Shown here piece by piece: positions 9,815 to 18,054 of a DNA stretch of 64,000 nt. The notes beneath the pieces are model-generated. The model saw nothing but the letters and a program-made list of their open reading frames with translations. It was not told the origin of the DNA and searched no databases. Source of the DNA: Sphingomonas_D zeicaulis (GTDB taxonomy: Bacteria > Pseudomonadota > Alphaproteobacteria > Sphingomonadales > Sphingomonadaceae); assembly GCF_050433225.1 (NCBI RefSeq), contig NZ_JBNPXQ010000012.1:90515-154514 (forward strand), read 5' to 3'. Position 1 is the first letter of the stretch; each line of letters starts with the position of its first letter. The translations under genes were made by a program, and so were the position numbers.

Positions 9815-9827
9815 TCGGAATGACACG

Positions 9828-9859
9828 AAGGCCCGGCGATCCGCCGGGCCTTATTTTTT
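9828..9859. terminator. Bidirectional rho-independent terminator between ssb and DUF177
   Basis: Perfect 11-bp stem AAGGCCCGGCG / CGCCGGGCCTT (9828-9838 and 9842-9852) with a 3-nt loop, followed on the plus strand by ATTTTTTC. The TAA of the convergent DUF177 gene lies in the stem/T-run at 9851-9853, so the last codons of that gene are part of the terminator. Confidence 0.88.
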
Positions 9860-10369
9860 CATCTTGTCCTTCAGGGCCTTGAGCGCGCCGAACGGCCCGA
9901 CATCGCTGCCATCCGAAACGCCGGCCTCGCTCAGCGCCTGATCGGCGTTCGGGCTGCGCGGCCAGGGATCGAGCGCGAGAGCCAGCGTTTCGGCCACCGC
10001 CTCTCCCAGATCGATCGCACCATTCTCGATCGGCACCGTGTCGCAATCGGCTTCGCTCAGTTCGATCTCTTCCGCCTCTGGATCGAAATCCTCGACGAAG
10101 CGCAGCACGAACGGCTCGTCGATCTTGGCTGGCACCGGCTCGCTGGTGACGACGCAGCTCTGGACCACCTGCGCAGAGACCCGGCCTTCGGCGTAGATGC
10201 CGTCGGCGCGACGCTGCAGCCGCGCGCTTGCCGACAGGCGATCGATCGCGACGATCGCGAAGCGCTTCGCCAGCGCCGCGCGCTCCGCTTCATCCGCCTC
10301 GATCGAAACCTCGCGGGTGCGATCGCCGATTTCGCCGACGGGCCAGGTGCGCGAAAATTCGGGCGTCAT
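9851..10369 (-). CDS. DUF177 (YceD-like) domain protein
   Basis: A 172-aa acidic cytoplasmic protein of the DUF177/YceD family, whose members are linked to 23S rRNA metabolism and usually sit near rpmF. Family features seen: the conserved QSCVVTSEPVPAKIDEPF segment (Cys near residue 91) and acidic EEIELSEADCDTVPIENGAIDLGEAVAETLALALDPWPR, the latter a hallmark ending in DPWPR (each stretch is given here only as landmark text). The start overlaps the upstream bc1-chaperone stop by 4 nt, as is typical in alphaproteobacteria. Here rpmF is not next to it. Confidence 0.88.
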   Translation of the reverse strand: MTPEFSRTWPVGEIGDRTREVSIEADEAERAALAKRFAIVAIDRLSASARLQRRADGIYAEGRVSAQVVQSCVVTSEPVPAKIDEPFVLRFVEDFDPEAEEIELSEADCDTVPIENGAIDLGEAVAETLALALDPWPRSPNADQALSEAGVSDGSDVGPFGALKALKDKMKK

Positions 10370-10884
10370 GCCGGCAACTCCCCTTCCAGCAGCGATGTCA
10401 GCGGCAGTTCCGCCAACGCCGCGTCGAACGCGCGCAGCCGCAGCTCGACATGCGCAAGCGCGGCCGGCGCCGGCGCGATGCCGCGATAGAGGTTGCGGAC
10501 CAGCGCGGCGCCGAAATCGCCGTCACCGCGCAGCCCCGCGCGGTAGGCACCCAGCCGGCCGCCGAGCACGCCCATCATGTTGCCGATCTTCTTGCCGACG
10601 ACGATGTCGCCGATGCCGATTTCTCGCAACTGTCCGTCCATGTCGTCAACGAACGCCTCGGTCAGCAGCGAGGAGGCGGGGATCGCCTCGGGCTCGCGTT
10701 CCATCCGGATCAAGGTGAGCGCCAGGATTGCCGCCACCATGTCGAACCGGCCGTCGAGGCTGTCGGCGACGCCGCCTTGCAGATACCAGTGCGGCTGGCG
10801 CGCACGCGCCACCACTGCCGCATAGAGCGGCGCCAATGCCGCGCGATCCTCGGTGCGGCCCAGCAGCCGCGACAGCAAACCCAT
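10366..10884 (-). CDS. Ubiquinol-cytochrome c chaperone family protein
   Basis: A 172-aa member of the CBP3/UQCC1 family, which assists assembly of cytochrome b in complex III. Recognised from LYAAVVARARQPHWYLQGGV near the N-terminus, the RMEREPEAI segment and the IGDIVVGKKIGNMMGVLGGR block that is strongly conserved in the family. The start at MGLLSRLLG was chosen over the longer frame to 10962 because AAGGAAG precedes it and because family members begin with this hydrophobic-basic segment. It overlaps the DUF177 gene by 4 nt and faces bamE divergently, with a 135-nt gap for both promoters. Confidence 0.88.
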   Translation of the reverse strand: MGLLSRLLGRTEDRAALAPLYAAVVARARQPHWYLQGGVADSLDGRFDMVAAILALTLIRMEREPEAIPASSLLTEAFVDDMDGQLREIGIGDIVVGKKIGNMMGVLGGRLGAYRAGLRGDGDFGAALVRNLYRGIAPAPAALAHVELRLRAFDAALAELPLTSLLEGELPA

Positions 10885-11019
10885 TCTCGTCTCGTCTTCC
10901 TTGCCTGGCGGCGCCCTTGTTTGCCGCTGCCGACCGGCATATTGAGGCAGAGTTGCGCCCATGCAATGGCCATGCGCGCGCTGGAGTGTTGCGGGTTGCG
11001 AATGCCGGGAGAGTTTTCA

Positions 11020-11499
11020 ATGAGCGTTACGATGCGGCGGGTGGCGATGATCGCCTGCACGGCCGCGATCCTGGCATCGACGTCGGCCTGCAGCCGCGTG
11101 CGGACGCATCAGGGCTTCATCCTCGATCCGGTGCTGGTCAGTTCGATCCAGCCGGGCCTGGACAATCGCGCCTCGGTGGAGCGGACGCTGGGTCGGCCGA
11201 CCTTCATGGGCCAGTTCAACACCGGCGAATATTATTATTTCTCGCGCCAGTCGCGCCAACTCGCCTTTGCCGAGCCGAAGCCGGTCAACCAGACCGTGCT
11301 CAAGGTCACGTTCGACAAGAACGACGTCGTCGCCACGGTGCAGGAAACCGGGCTCGACAAGGTCGTCTCAATCTCGCCCGACGGCAGCAAGACGCCGACG
11401 CTGGGCCGCGAGAAGAGCTTCTTCGAAGAGATCTTCGGCAATATCGGCCAGGTCGGCGCGGTCGGTCAGGGCGGCAGCACCGCCGACAATCCGAACTAA
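11020..11499 (+). CDS. bamE: Outer membrane assembly lipoprotein BamE
   Basis: Lipoprotein of the BAM complex that folds outer-membrane beta-barrels. The 159-aa product starts with a lipoprotein signal ending in ASTSAC (lipid-bearing Cys near residue 22; the -3 residue is Thr, not the usual Leu). The SmpA/OmlA domain follows: hydrophobic IQPGLDNRASVERTLGRPT and the aromatic GEYYYFSRQ strand. The C-terminal tail (GQVGAVGQGGSTADNPN) is glycine-rich and looks disordered. The start was chosen at 11020 because longer upstream frames are antisense to the bc1-chaperone gene. It is convergent with prs; two short hairpins lie between them. Confidence 0.93.
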   Translation: MSVTMRRVAMIACTAAILASTSACSRVRTHQGFILDPVLVSSIQPGLDNRASVERTLGRPTFMGQFNTGEYYYFSRQSRQLAFAEPKPVNQTVLKVTFDKNDVVATVQETGLDKVVSISPDGSKTPTLGREKSFFEEIFGNIGQVGAVGQGGSTADNPN

Positions 11500-11506
11500 A
11501 ACCTGC

Positions 11507-11535
11507 CTCCCCTCCCGCGCAGTGCAGGAGGGGAG
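11507..11535. repeat. CCCTCC-type intergenic hairpin
   Basis: Inverted repeat CTCCCCTCC / GGAGGGGAG with an 11-nt loop directly after bamE. A second hairpin with a 6-bp CCCCTC / GAGGGG stem sits at 11586-11607, just before the prs stop. The two belong to a family of similar hairpins dispersed in this window and probably end both convergent transcripts. Confidence 0.65.
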
Positions 11536-11615
11536 CAAGCATCGGATCAGGATTTCGGGAAGGTCGCCGCACAGGCCCTTCCCATCCCCTCCCGCGCGCG
11601 AGAGGGGCGCTTCGT

Positions 11616-12551
11616 TCAGTCGAACAGCGAGGAGACGGAGCTTTCGTCGGCGATGCGCTTGATCGCCTCGGCGAGCAGCGGCGCAATCGGCAGATGGCGA
11701 ATCTTCTTCGCGTCGCGCACCGCATCGGGTGGTGCGATCGAATCGGTGATCACCAGTTCGAGCAGCGCCGAACCCTCGACGCGCGCCACGGCACCGCCCG
11801 AGAGCACGCCATGGCTGACATAGGCGACCACTTCCTCGGCACCGGCTTCCTTCAGCGCCGCGGCGGCGTTGCACAAGGTGCCCGCTGAATCGACGATATC
11901 GTCGATGAGGATGCAGAAGCGGCCGGCGACATCGCCGATGATGTTCATCACTTCCGATTCACCGGCGCGCTCACGGCGCTTGTCGACGATCGAAAGCGGC
12001 GCGTTGTTGAGGCGCTTGGCGAGCGCACGCGCGCGCACCACGCCGCCGACGTCGGGCGAGACCACCATCAGGTTGCGATCCCCGAAACGAGCCTGGATGT
12101 CGGCCGACATCACCGGCGCGGCATAGAGATTGTCGGTCGGGATGTCGAAGAAGCCCTGGATCTGGCCTGCGTGCAGATCCATCGAGAGCACGCGGTGCGC
12201 GCCGGCGACGGTGATCAGGTTGGCTACCAGCTTGGCGGAGATCGGCGTACGCGGGCCCGGCTTCCGATCCTGCCGGGCATAGCCGAAATAGGGCACCACC
12301 GCGGTGATCCGCTTGGCCGATGCGCGGCGCAGCGCATCGATGCAGATCAGCAACTCCATCAGATTGTCGTTGGTGGGGAAGCAGGTGGACTGGATTACGA
12401 ACACGTCCTCACCGCGGACATTTTCGTGAATCTCGACGAACACTTCTTCGTCGGCGAAACGACGAACGCTGGCGTCGGTGAGCGGAATTTCCAGATAGTC
12501 AGCGATCTCTCGCGCCAGCGCCAGGTTGGAATTGCCGGCCAGCAGCTTCAT
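11616..12551 (-). CDS. prs: Ribose-phosphate pyrophosphokinase
   Basis: Makes PRPP from ribose 5-phosphate and ATP, the precursor for the histidine pathway encoded further right and for nucleotides. The 311-aa class I enzyme shows the FADEEVFVEIHENVRGEDVF start region, the catalytic flexible-loop context YFGYARQDRKPGPRTPISAK, the MDLHAGQIQGFFDIPTDNL block and the PRPP-binding loop ILIDDIVDSAGT (stretches quoted as landmarks). Start set at MKLLAGNSN; the longer frame to 12674 lacks family similarity. Monocistronic between the bamE-side hairpins and a shared divergent promoter gap with gltX (12552-12717). Confidence 0.96.
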   Translation of the reverse strand: MKLLAGNSNLALAREIADYLEIPLTDASVRRFADEEVFVEIHENVRGEDVFVIQSTCFPTNDNLMELLICIDALRRASAKRITAVVPYFGYARQDRKPGPRTPISAKLVANLITVAGAHRVLSMDLHAGQIQGFFDIPTDNLYAAPVMSADIQARFGDRNLMVVSPDVGGVVRARALAKRLNNAPLSIVDKRRERAGESEVMNIIGDVAGRFCILIDDIVDSAGTLCNAAAALKEAGAEEVVAYVSHGVLSGGAVARVEGSALLELVITDSIAPPDAVRDAKKIRHLPIAPLLAEAIKRIADESSVSSLFD

Positions 12552-12717
12552 CGATTTGCGTCCCCACGGATACTCTATGCGAGCCCCGCCCTTAGCGGCG
12601 CAGACCCCACAGGGAAAGGGCGGTTGACTCGTATAGGCCGCGATCGATCCAATCTTGCCGCGCTTTTTCCGCACAGCGGCGTTTCCGTCGGCGGGAGAAT
12701 CGCTCTAAGCGGCAGCA

Positions 12718-14052
12718 ATGACGATCACGACGCGCTTCGCACCCTCCCCCACCGGCACATTGCACGTCGGCAATATCCGCACGGCGCTGCACAATTGGCT
12801 GTGGGCGCATAAATATGGCGGCCGCTTCCTGCTGCGCATCGACGACACCGATGCGGAGCGCTCGAAAGAGTCGTTCGTGGCCGGGATTCGCACCGATCTC
12901 GCCTGGCTGGGGCTGACGGCGGACGGCGAGACGCGACAGTCCGCACGCTTCCCGCTTTATGAAGCGCGGTTCGAGGCGCTGCGGCAGGCAGGCCGTGTCT
13001 ATCCGGCCTATGAGACCGCGCAGGAACTGGATCTGAAGCGCAAGGTGCTGCTCGGCCGCGGGCTGCCGCCAGTCTATGATCGTGCCGCGCTCGCGCTGAC
13101 CGACGCGGATCGCGCCGCGCTGGAGGTGGAGGGGCGCCGCCCGCACTGGCGCTTCCGGCTCGATCATGACGCGCCAATCGCCTGGCATGACCTGATTCGC
13201 GGCGACCAGCGTTTCGATCCGCGGACGATGTCCGACCCCGTCATCCGCCGCGCCGACGGATCGTGGCTCTATATGCTCCCCTCCGCGATCGACGATGTCG
13301 ACATGGGCATCACCCATGTCGTGCGCGGCGAAGATCATGTCTCCAACACCGCCGCGCAAATCCAGATGTTCGCGGCGCTTGGCGCGCCCGCGCCCGCATT
13401 CGCGCATGAGGCGCTGCTGGTCGGCAGCGAGGGCAAGCTTTCCAAGCGACTCGGCTCGCTCGGCGTCGAGGCGTTCCGCGAGGCGGGGTACGAGCCCGCC
13501 GCGATCGCCGCCCTGCTCGCGCGGATCGGCACCAGCCAGCCGGTCGAGCCGATCGCCGACATCCGCCTGCTCGCCGCAGGCTTCGACTTCGGACATTTCG
13601 GCCGCGCGCCAGCGCGGTTCGACGAGGCCGAACTCGCCCAGTTCAACGCCCGCATCGTCCACCAGCTCGATCATGCGGCGGTGGCGGACCGGCTGCCCGC
13701 CGGCATCGACGCCGCCGGGTGGAAGGCGATCCGCCCCAATCTGAGCACCGTGCGCGAGGCAGCAGACTGGTGGCAGGTCGTTGAAGGCCCAATAGAGGCA
13801 CCGGCCTTCTCCGCCGAGGATGCTGCCTTTCTAAGCGCCGCCGCCGATGCCGCGGCGACGCTCGACTGGTCCACCGATCCGTGGCGTGCGCTGACCGATT
13901 CGCTGAAGGCCGCAACCGGCCGCAAGGGCAAGACACTGTTCCTGCCGCTGCGCCAGGCACTCACCGGTCGCGACCACGGGCCTGACATGGCAGCACTGCT
14001 GCCGCTGATCGGCCGGGATCGCGCGATCCCGAGGCTTCGCGCCGCCGGCTGA
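12718..14052 (+). CDS. gltX: Glutamate--tRNA ligase
   Basis: Class I aminoacyl-tRNA synthetase charging tRNA-Glu (and possibly tRNA-Gln for later amidation). The 444-aa protein begins TTRFAPSPTGTLHVGNIRTA with the HIGH-type motif HVGN, and carries the second signature EGKLSKRLGS (KMSKS type) near residue 242. Length and the C-terminal anticodon-binding helices fit a bacterial GltX; alphaproteobacteria often have two copies, and this is likely the shorter GltX2 type. The ATG lies in the gap shared with the divergent prs gene. Confidence 0.95.
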   Translation: MTITTRFAPSPTGTLHVGNIRTALHNWLWAHKYGGRFLLRIDDTDAERSKESFVAGIRTDLAWLGLTADGETRQSARFPLYEARFEALRQAGRVYPAYETAQELDLKRKVLLGRGLPPVYDRAALALTDADRAALEVEGRRPHWRFRLDHDAPIAWHDLIRGDQRFDPRTMSDPVIRRADGSWLYMLPSAIDDVDMGITHVVRGEDHVSNTAAQIQMFAALGAPAPAFAHEALLVGSEGKLSKRLGSLGVEAFREAGYEPAAIAALLARIGTSQPVEPIADIRLLAAGFDFGHFGRAPARFDEAELAQFNARIVHQLDHAAVADRLPAGIDAAGWKAIRPNLSTVREAADWWQVVEGPIEAPAFSAEDAAFLSAAADAAATLDWSTDPWRALTDSLKAATGRKGKTLFLPLRQALTGRDHGPDMAALLPLIGRDRAIPRLRAAG

Positions 14053-14091
14053 GGCAGTTGCGGGGCATCGTGCCGGATTAGCGGCGCTGTC

Positions 14092-14145
14092 AAGTAATGT
14101 TGTCACATTACATCTCGACATCATTAAGTAATGATGTAACATCCC
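14092..14145 (+). promoter_or_regulatory. Twin operator and candidate promoter of the TonB-family gene
   Basis: Two copies of AAGTAATG-N-TGT-N-ACAT start at 14092 and 14126, 34 bp apart. Copy 1 forms a perfect inverted repeat GTAATGT-TGTC-ACATTAC (14094-14111). The region between them holds a second perfect inverted repeat CATCATTA-AG-TAATGATG (14119-14136). A candidate promoter TTGTCA (14100-14105), 17 nt, ATTAAG (14123-14128) threads both elements, so binding there would block the promoter. The regulator is unknown. Confidence 0.7.
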
Positions 14146-14188
14146 AGTCATTCGGCGCACGAAGAGCGCCGTGGGGATGGAGGATGTT

Positions 14189-14851
14189 ATGACTGCAGAC
14201 GGATTCCTGACCAACAAACGGCGATCCCCGGTGTCGATGGGGGCCGCCATCGCCATCCAGGGCGTTGTGCTTGCGGGTCTGCTGACGATGGCCGCCCCGA
14301 CGATCACCGATAAGGTGCCGACCGTGATGGAGGTGTTCAACGTCGATCAACCGACACCGCCCGATCCGATCGAGCCGGTCCAGCCGCAGCCGAAGGCGCC
14401 GACTTCGCAACCGACAACGCCGGATCGCATCATCGATGCGCCGACACTGGATCCAGTCATCATCACGGATCTGGCCCCTCTGACGCCGATCCCGCCCGGC
14501 CCGATTGTCGGCACTGGCACGGAGCCTTTCGTCCCGCCGTCCCCGCTCCCCACGCCCAAGCCGGTGATGGTCGATGCGATGGTCGATCCGCGCTACGCCC
14601 CCGCGCTGCAGCCTGACTATCCGGGTGCCGAGCAGCGCGCGCAGATTGAAGGAAAGGCGACCGTGCGGGTGCTGATCGGCACTGATGGCCGGGTGAAGGC
14701 GGTGGAACTGGTCTCTGCCGATCGCCCCGGCTTCTTCAAGGCGACCGAGCAGCAGGCGCTCAAGCGGTGGCGGTTCAAGCCGGCCACGCGTGATGGTGTC
14801 GCGGTGGAAAGCTGGAAGCAGATGACGGTTCATTTCCGTCTGGAAAGCTGA
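14189..14851 (+). CDS. Energy transducer TonB family protein
   Basis: Couples the proton-motive force to outer-membrane receptors, or is a TonB-like relative. The 220-aa product has one N-terminal membrane helix (MGAAIAIQGVVLAGLLTMAA), a proline-rich periplasmic spacer (PTPPDPIEPVQPQPK and later PTPKP) of about 80 residues, and a C-terminal TonB domain (EGKATVRVLIGTDGRVKAVE ... ALKRWRFKPATRDG). Start at 14189 with GGAGG 6 nt upstream; an in-frame GTG at 14171 is less likely. No exbB/exbD follow, unlike a classical ton operon. It sits right behind the twin operator at 14092-14145. Confidence 0.9.
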   Translation: MTADGFLTNKRRSPVSMGAAIAIQGVVLAGLLTMAAPTITDKVPTVMEVFNVDQPTPPDPIEPVQPQPKAPTSQPTTPDRIIDAPTLDPVIITDLAPLTPIPPGPIVGTGTEPFVPPSPLPTPKPVMVDAMVDPRYAPALQPDYPGAEQRAQIEGKATVRVLIGTDGRVKAVELVSADRPGFFKATEQQALKRWRFKPATRDGVAVESWKQMTVHFRLES

Positions 14852-14906
14852 TCATGTGAGCGGGTCAGGCGCCGGGCTGGCGCTTGGCCCGTACAGGGCC
14901 TATCTT

Positions 14907-15275
14907 ATGGACATGGCTTTTCTCCCGCGTCCTGCTTCGCCCAAGGGCTTCTTCGCCGACATCAAGGGCGTGTTCTTTTCCCGTCACCGGCACGGGTTGC
15001 TCTTTGCGGCGGCGTCGATCGTCACGACGGTCGTTATCGCGACGCTCTTTCTCGGCGATTTCAAGCATGAGAAGCCGTGGAAGCGCGACGTGCAATATGT
15101 CGAGAGCTGGGAAGCCGATCGCAGCGACGCGATCATCAAGGCGCAGCAGAAGATCGATCAGGCCAAGCGTGACCTCGCCGAGGGCGAGCGCGAGATCAAG
15201 CGGATCGAGCAGCGCGACCAATACAAGAAGCTTCAAAAAGAGATGCAGTCGATCGGCATCGGCCGCGCCGACTGA
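14907..15275 (+). CDS. Membrane-anchored coiled-coil hypothetical protein
   Basis: Not a family I can name. The 122-aa product has an N-terminal cytoplasmic stretch (KGFFADIKGVFFSRHRHG), one membrane helix (LLFAAASIVTTVVIATLFLG) and a charged C-terminal helix of about 60 residues rich in Glu, Lys and Arg with heptad-like spacing (IIKAQQKIDQAKRDLAEGER...), likely a coiled coil. The start is uncertain: ATG at 14907 or 14913; the GTG-type start at 14856 would add a segment with no support. It lies between the TonB-family gene and ribD, 15 nt before the latter, and may be co-transcribed with the riboflavin genes. Confidence 0.7.
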   Translation: MDMAFLPRPASPKGFFADIKGVFFSRHRHGLLFAAASIVTTVVIATLFLGDFKHEKPWKRDVQYVESWEADRSDAIIKAQQKIDQAKRDLAEGEREIKRIEQRDQYKKLQKEMQSIGIGRAD

Positions 15276-15290
15276 GTCGCGGTCGCAGGG

Positions 15291-16313
15291 GTGACGGGGG
15301 CAGCGCCTCTTTCCGGCGGATTCGTCGAACAGCCGGCGGTGGACGACCGATATATGGCGGCCGCTGCCGCACTGGGGCGCCGCGGCCGCGGGCAGACCGC
15401 GCCCAACCCCAATGTCGGATGCCTGATCGTTAATGATGGCGTGGTCGTCGGCCGTGGCTGGTGCCAGCCGGGCGGACGACCGCATGCCGAAGCGATGGCG
15501 CTCGCCGAAGCGGGGGAACGCGCCCGCGGCGCCACCGTCTATTCCACATTGGAGCCTTGCGCGCATGACAGCCCGCGCGGCCCGCATTGTTCGGGCCTGC
15601 TCGTCGCCGCCGGCGTCGGGCGTGTCGTCTCGGGCCTGCGCGATCCCGATCCGCGCACCGATGGCAAGGGCCATGCGCGACTCGAGGCCGCGGGCATTCC
15701 CACCCGCTTCGGCGGCGCGAAGGACGCCTGCCGGCGATCGATGGAGGGTTTTCTCACCCGCCGCCGCCACGGGCGCCCGTACGTCACATTGAAGCTCGCC
15801 ACCTCGCTCGACGGCTGCATCGCGATGGCTGATGGCGAGAGCCGTTGGATCACCGGCGCCGCCGCGCGCGCGCATGGCCACCTCCAGCGCGCGCTGAACG
15901 AGGCGATCCTCGTCGGCCGCGGCACGCTCGAAACCGACGTGCCGCGACTCGATGTCCGCCTGCCCGGCCTCGAACCGCGCAGCCCGCGCCGGCTGGTGCT
16001 AACCCGCGGCGCCGCGCCCGGGGGCTGGGCCGCAATCGCCGCGCCCCACGCTATCGCCACGCTGGAACGCGTCGACCATCTGCTGGTCGAAGGCGGCGCG
16101 GGTGCCGCCGCAGCCTTTCTCGCCGCCGACATGGTCGACCGGCTGCTGCTCTACCGCGCGCCGATCCTGATCGGCGGCGGTGGTCGTCATGCGCTTGGTG
16201 ACATAGGCCTCGCCCGCCTTGCCGATGCGCATGGCCGCTGGCGGCTGGCCGATACGCGGATGCTTGGCAGCGACCGGCTTGAGGTCTACGAGCGCGCGCT
16301 GGAGCAGGATTGA
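15291..16313 (+). CDS. ribD: Bifunctional riboflavin deaminase/reductase
   Basis: Carries out the second and third steps of riboflavin synthesis: deamination then NADPH reduction of the pyrimidine intermediate. The N-terminal deaminase has the zinc motif HAEAMAL (His/Glu) and PCAHDSPRGPHC. The C-terminal reductase starts at RPYVTLKLATSLDGCIA near residue 165. At 340 aa it is slightly short for the family. The GTG start at 15291 is provisional; ATG at 15354 (MAAAAALGRRG) is also used by relatives. First gene of ribD-ribE-ribBX-ribH; the ribE ATG follows its stop with no gap. Confidence 0.95.
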   Translation: MTGAAPLSGGFVEQPAVDDRYMAAAAALGRRGRGQTAPNPNVGCLIVNDGVVVGRGWCQPGGRPHAEAMALAEAGERARGATVYSTLEPCAHDSPRGPHCSGLLVAAGVGRVVSGLRDPDPRTDGKGHARLEAAGIPTRFGGAKDACRRSMEGFLTRRRHGRPYVTLKLATSLDGCIAMADGESRWITGAAARAHGHLQRALNEAILVGRGTLETDVPRLDVRLPGLEPRSPRRLVLTRGAAPGGWAAIAAPHAIATLERVDHLLVEGGAGAAAAFLAADMVDRLLLYRAPILIGGGGRHALGDIGLARLADAHGRWRLADTRMLGSDRLEVYERALEQD

Positions 16314-16928
16314 ATGTTCACCGGGATCATTACCGACGTCGGCACGATCGACAGCGTCGAACAGCGGGGAGACCTGCGCGCGACGATCCGCACCGCCTTC
16401 GACACCGGCACTGTCGACCTCGGCGCCTCGATCGCCTGTTCGGGGGCCTGCCTGACCGTGGTCGACAAGGGCGCGGGCTGGTTCGCGGTCGATCTCTCCG
16501 CCGAGACCGTTGCGCGTACCGCGCCCGGCCGCTGGCAGGCCGGCGAACGGCTCAACCTCGAACGCGCGATGAAGCTGGGCGACGAGTTGGGCGGCCATAT
16601 CGTCGCCGGCCATGTCGATGGCATCGGCACCGTCGCCGCGATCGAGCCGCAAGGCGATTCGCTCCGCATCACCATCAGCACCGATCGGTCGCTGGCGCCC
16701 TATCTGGCGTCCAAGGGCTCGGTCGCGCTCGACGGCATCTCGCTCACCGTCAACACCGTCGAAGACAGCCCCGAGGCGGTCGTGTTCGGCATCAACATCA
16801 TCCCCCACACGGCAGCGGTAACCACCTTCGGCCAGCTCGACGCCGGAGACGCCGTCCACATCGAGATCGATATTCTCGCCCGCTATCTGGGCCGCATGGA
16901 GCAGGTTCGTCATGTCTTCCAATCTTGA
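16314..16928 (+). CDS. ribE: Riboflavin synthase alpha chain
   Basis: Dismutates two 6,7-dimethyl-8-ribityllumazine molecules to riboflavin. The 204-aa protein begins with the invariant MFTGIITDVGT and consists of two lumazine-binding barrels (about residues 1-87 and 88-190), each ending in the family pattern (ETVARTAPG in the first; GHVDGIGTV opens the second). Its end overlaps ribBX by 17 nt, so translation is coupled. Named ribE or ribC depending on the species convention. Confidence 0.95.
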   Translation: MFTGIITDVGTIDSVEQRGDLRATIRTAFDTGTVDLGASIACSGACLTVVDKGAGWFAVDLSAETVARTAPGRWQAGERLNLERAMKLGDELGGHIVAGHVDGIGTVAAIEPQGDSLRITISTDRSLAPYLASKGSVALDGISLTVNTVEDSPEAVVFGINIIPHTAAVTTFGQLDAGDAVHIEIDILARYLGRMEQVRHVFQS

Positions 16929-18054
16929 ACCGGCGCGGCTGCGCCACGGCTTTCTCTCCAGCCCGGAAGAGATCATCGACGAGGCGCGCAACGGCCGCAT
17001 GTTCATCCTCGTCGACGATGAGGATCGCGAGAATGAAGGTGACCTCGTCATCCCCGCGCAGATGGCGACGCCCGATGCGATCAATTTCATGGCGACGCAT
17101 GGCCGCGGCCTGATCTGCCTCGCGCTCTCGAAAGAGCGGGTCGACCAACTCGGCCTGCCGCTGATGAGCCGCAACAACGGCACCCGGCATGAGACGGCCT
17201 TCACCATCTCGATCGAGGCCAAGGATGGTGTTTCCACCGGCATTTCGGCGGCCGACCGTGCGCGCACCGTCGCCGTCGCGATCGACGCGTCGAAGGGCCC
17301 CGAGAACATCGTCACCCCGGGCCATGTCTTCCCGCTCGTCGCCAAGCCCGGCGGCGTGCTCGTCCGCGCCGGCCATACCGAAGCGGCGGTGGACGTGTCG
17401 CGCCTCGCCGGGCTCAACCCGTCGGGCGTAATCTGCGAGGTGATGAACGACGATGGCACGATGGCGCGCCTCGACGATCTCGTCGCCTTCGCGCAGCGCC
17501 ACAACCTGAAGATCGGCACGATCCGCGATCTCATCGCCTATCGCCGCCGCTACGATCACGACATCGAGAAGGTCTCCGAGGCCCCGTTCCAAAGCCGGTT
17601 CGGCGGCGACTGGCGGGTGATCTGCTACCGCAACAAGGCGCTCGGCACCGAGTCGCTGGCCCTCGTGAAGGGCCGGCTCGATACCTCCACGCCAACCCTC
17701 GTCCGCATGCATCAGCTGAACCTGTTCGGCGATACGCTGGGCGAGCTCAGCGGCCGCAGCGGTCTGCTCGAAGGCGCGATGAAGATCATCGGCGAGGAAG
17801 GCGAAGGCGTCGTCGTTCTGATCAACCGGAACGTGCCTAACATGTTCAGCCGCATCATCGCCGCACGATCTGGGTCGGAGAGCGACATGCACGAACTGCG
17901 CGACTATGGCATCGGCGCGCAGATCCTGGCCGAGCTCGGCATCCACGACATGATCCTGCTCACCAACGCGCAGCACACGCTCGTCGCGCTCGCCGGCTAC
18001 GGCCTCAACATCGTCGGCGAACGGCCGATTCCCACCGCCGGAAAGGCCGATTGA
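16912..18054 (+). CDS. ribB: 3,4-dihydroxy-2-butanone 4-phosphate synthase with degenerate GTP cyclohydrolase II domain (RibBX type)
   Basis: Makes the four-carbon precursor of riboflavin from ribulose 5-phosphate. The N-terminal domain (about residues 12-215) has the catalytic acidic loop VDDEDRENEGDLV and the GHTEAAVDVSRLAG motif. The C-terminal domain (about 220-380) has the fold landmarks of GTP cyclohydrolase II but lacks its three zinc cysteines: where CxxGDxxxSxRCxC is expected, the sequence reads LNLFGDTLGELSGRSG. It should not be a cyclohydrolase; this matches the RibBX variant known from Proteobacteria. A true ribA must lie elsewhere. The stop overlaps the ribH start (TGATG). Confidence 0.93.
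   Translation: MSSNLEPARLRHGFLSSPEEIIDEARNGRMFILVDDEDRENEGDLVIPAQMATPDAINFMATHGRGLICLALSKERVDQLGLPLMSRNNGTRHETAFTISIEAKDGVSTGISAADRARTVAVAIDASKGPENIVTPGHVFPLVAKPGGVLVRAGHTEAAVDVSRLAGLNPSGVICEVMNDDGTMARLDDLVAFAQRHNLKIGTIRDLIAYRRRYDHDIEKVSEAPFQSRFGGDWRVICYRNKALGTESLALVKGRLDTSTPTLVRMHQLNLFGDTLGELSGRSGLLEGAMKIIGEEGEGVVVLINRNVPNMFSRIIAARSGSESDMHELRDYGIGAQILAELGIHDMILLTNAQHTLVALAGYGLNIVGERPIPTAGKAD

Noticed and set aside
15276..15290. FMN riboswitch before ribD
   Set aside because: The gap is only 15 nt and holds no conserved riboswitch elements; none could be placed further upstream either.
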